NCBI GenBank assembly: GCA_965199095.1
Contig: CBDAQM010000007.1
Coordinates: 248,001-312,000 of the forward strand
Reading direction: 5' to 3'
Source: LMUY01 sp965199095
GTDB lineage: Bacteria > Pseudomonadota > Alphaproteobacteria > Acetobacterales > Acetobacteraceae
Length of the DNA: 64,000 nt
In this document: positions 62,779 to 64,000 of the stretch, piece by piece
How the letters are laid out: every line of letters starts with the position of its first letter
Position numbering within the stretch: the stretch's first letter is position 1
Position numbers and translations under genes: made by a program
Notes under the pieces: generated by a model
Seen by the model: only the letters and a program-made list of their open reading frames with translations
What the model was told of the DNA's origin: nothing
Databases searched by the model: none

Positions 62779-62806
62779 GGCGGTCCGGCACGCTCCCGGT
62801 CAATGC

Positions 62807-63841
62807 CTAGGCAGTTCCGATATCGAGCACGACGCGGGAGGCCACTTCGCCATGCCGCAACCGCGTCAACACGTCGTTGATTGCCGACAAGGGTTGCAGC
62901 TCGATATCGGCCCGCACCTTGCCTTCCGCGGCGAAGGCGAGTGTCTCGGCCATGTCCTCGCGGTTGCCCACGAAGGAGCCGCGAACCGTGATGCAGTTTG
63001 CGACCACATCGAAGAGCGGCAAGGGGAAGTCTCCGGGTGGCAGGCCGACCAGGACGCACGTGCCCTTCTTGCGCGTCATGGCGACGCCCTGCTTGAAGGC
63101 GCCCAGCGAGGCCGCCGTGATCAACACGCCATGCGCCCCGCCATCGGTCGCCTTCCTGACGGCAGCGTCCGGCTCGCCATGCGCGGCGTTGACGACTATG
63201 TCCGCACCCAGTCTTGTCGCATGGGCCAGCTTGCCGTCATCGACATCAACTGCGCAGACCTGTAGGCCCATGGCCTTGCCATACTGGATCGCCAGGTGCC
63301 CCAGCCCGCCAGCGCCTGAGACCACGAGCCATTCGCCGGCCTTCACCTCGGCCTGCTTGATGCCCTTGTAGGTCGTAATGCCGGCGCAGATCAGCGGTGC
63401 CGCTTGCCGGGCGGTCAGCCCGTTGGGAATGCGTGCGACGTAGGTCGGATCTGCGATGATGTATTCGGCAAAACCGCCATTGCGGGTGTAGCCGCCGAAT
63501 TGGGCGTCGGCGCAGACCGTCTCCCACGCGGTCAGGCAGTATTCGCAGTGGCCGCAGGCGGAGTAGAGCCATGGCACGCCGACGCGGTCACCCTCCCTGA
63601 TGTTCTTCACTCCAGCCCCCAGCGCCGACACCAACCCGATACCCTCGTGGCCCGGCGTGAAGGGCGGGGTGGGCTTCACCGGCCAGTCGCCGCGGGCGGC
63701 ATGCAAATCCGTGTGGCATACGCCGCACGCCTCTGTCTTGACCAGGATCTCACCCGGGCCGGGTGACGGGATGTCGTATTCCCGGAACGCGAGCGGTTGA
63801 CCGAACGCAACGACGACGGCGGCTTGCATTGTCTTTACCAT
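62807..63841 (-). CDS. adhP: Zinc-dependent alcohol dehydrogenase, AdhP type
   Basis: The 344-residue MDR alcohol dehydrogenase has catalytic zinc ligands in EACGVCHTDLHAARGDW and PFTPGHEGIGLVSALGAG, the structural zinc cysteines in YSACGHCEYCLTAWETVC, and the NAD loop WLVVSGAGGLGHLAIQYGKA followed by VCAVDVDDGKL with the NAD-selecting Asp. An AAAAGGAACC ribosome binding site precedes ATG 63841 (an in-frame ATG follows at 63829). It follows the aldehyde dehydrogenase gene by 32 bp, so the two act in sequence on ethanol or similar alcohols. Confidence 0.93.
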   Translation of the reverse strand: MVKTMQAAVVVAFGQPLAFREYDIPSPGPGEILVKTEACGVCHTDLHAARGDWPVKPTPPFTPGHEGIGLVSALGAGVKNIREGDRVGVPWLYSACGHCEYCLTAWETVCADAQFGGYTRNGGFAEYIIADPTYVARIPNGLTARQAAPLICAGITTYKGIKQAEVKAGEWLVVSGAGGLGHLAIQYGKAMGLQVCAVDVDDGKLAHATRLGADIVVNAAHGEPDAAVRKATDGGAHGVLITAASLGAFKQGVAMTRKKGTCVLVGLPPGDFPLPLFDVVANCITVRGSFVGNREDMAETLAFAAEGKVRADIELQPLSAINDVLTRLRHGEVASRVVLDIGTA

Positions 63842-63873
63842 GAGTGGTTCCTTTTGGAGTGGTCGCGGCGGCT

Positions 63874-64000
63874 TCAGACCGGCGCTTCAGCGGCCAGCGT
63901 GCGGACCAATTTCTTATTGACGAAGGCCTGGATGCCCATATCGCCCAGTTCGCGGCCGTAACCGGAGTCCTTGATGCCCCCAAACGGCAGCTCGGCATCC
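63874..64000 (-). CDS. Aldehyde dehydrogenase, C-terminal end (runs off right edge)
   Basis: The last 41 codons read AELPFGGIKDSGYGRELG and MGIQAFVNKKLVRTLAAEAP, with a stop at 63874-63876. The PFGG-x-K-x-SG-x-GRE motif is diagnostic of NAD(P)-aldehyde dehydrogenases, particularly the succinate-semialdehyde/general type. The catalytic domain lies beyond the window. It sits upstream of adhP on the same strand. Confidence 0.85.
   Translation of the reverse strand, partial: DAELPFGGIKDSGYGRELGDMGIQAFVNKKLVRTLAAEAPV

Noticed and set aside
63841..63856. TGAGTGGTTCCTTTTG as a twelfth box at the adhP start
   Set aside because: It overlaps the adhP start codon, lacks the GTA core, and on the minus strand supplies the ribosome binding site AAAAGGAACC.

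Overview
The window is GC-rich alphaproteobacterial DNA. The gene set (malonate decarboxylase, phosphoketolase, an extra grpE-dnaK pair, CIO-type cytochrome bd, FixJ-type and CheB-type regulators, many IS families) suggests a Rhodospirillales/Acetobacteraceae-like chromosome or large plasmid. That assignment is inference; there is no rRNA or tRNA in the window to confirm it.

Layout. 1-6.4 kb: the start of a very repetitive surface/adhesin-like protein (minus strand, five 113-residue repeats, running off the left edge), facing away from a two-gene TPR-sulfotransferase and TPR-glycosyltransferase operon. 6.6-14.4 kb: a decayed accessory zone with gene fragments, IS21, IS701 and ISAzo13 remnants, a group II intron 3' end, a small DUF3761-like secreted protein, a Uma2 protein and a broken PD-(D/E)XK nuclease. 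14.4-21.6 kb: a phosphoketolase operon (xfp, two SnoaL/NTF2-like genes, beta-phosphoglucomutase, a GH65 disaccharide phosphorylase broken by one stop codon). 22.3-28.7 kb: a MscS-type channel with a cyclic-nucleotide-binding domain, a PRC-barrel protein, and a BON-Hsp20-Lon stress operon. 28.7-40.8 kb: an IS66, two inverted 1810-bp ISs and an ISAs1, enclosing NAD-malic enzyme, a P-type H+-ATPase and an AEC carrier. 40.8-46.1 kb: a wrecked signalling region (subtilase remnant, two IS630s, CheB, a receiver fragment, a CheB/PAS/FixJ deletion scar). 46.2-64 kb: oleate hydratase, Zn-alcohol dehydrogenase, cydAB, a complete eight-gene malonate decarboxylase operon, a fasciclin lipoprotein, grpE-dnaK, a second alcohol dehydrogenase and the end of an aldehyde dehydrogenase.

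The main discovery is a regulatory element. An 18-bp box, best form TGAGTAGTTTCCGACCCT, occurs eleven times between 14.4 and 62.8 kb. Ten copies lie 30-155 bp upstream of a gene start and point at it: xfp, the PRC gene, the BON-hsp20-lon operon, malic enzyme, the CheB/FixJ scar, oleate hydratase, alcohol dehydrogenase, the malonate decarboxylase operon, the fasciclin gene and grpE-dnaK. The core GTA-N-TTTCC resembles the FixJ recognition site of rhizobia, and a FixJ-type output domain is encoded inside the island. The window therefore looks like one co-regulated survival island for low oxygen or energy limitation: phosphorolytic sugar use, phosphoketolase, malate and malonate decarboxylation, alcohol and aldehyde redox reactions, proton extrusion, a high-affinity oxidase, and protein repair.

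Many ORFs are broken by single-base changes, mostly 1-nt deletions. Some lie in clearly decayed DNA; others (cydA, GH65, fasciclin) lie in otherwise intact genes and may be sequencing errors.
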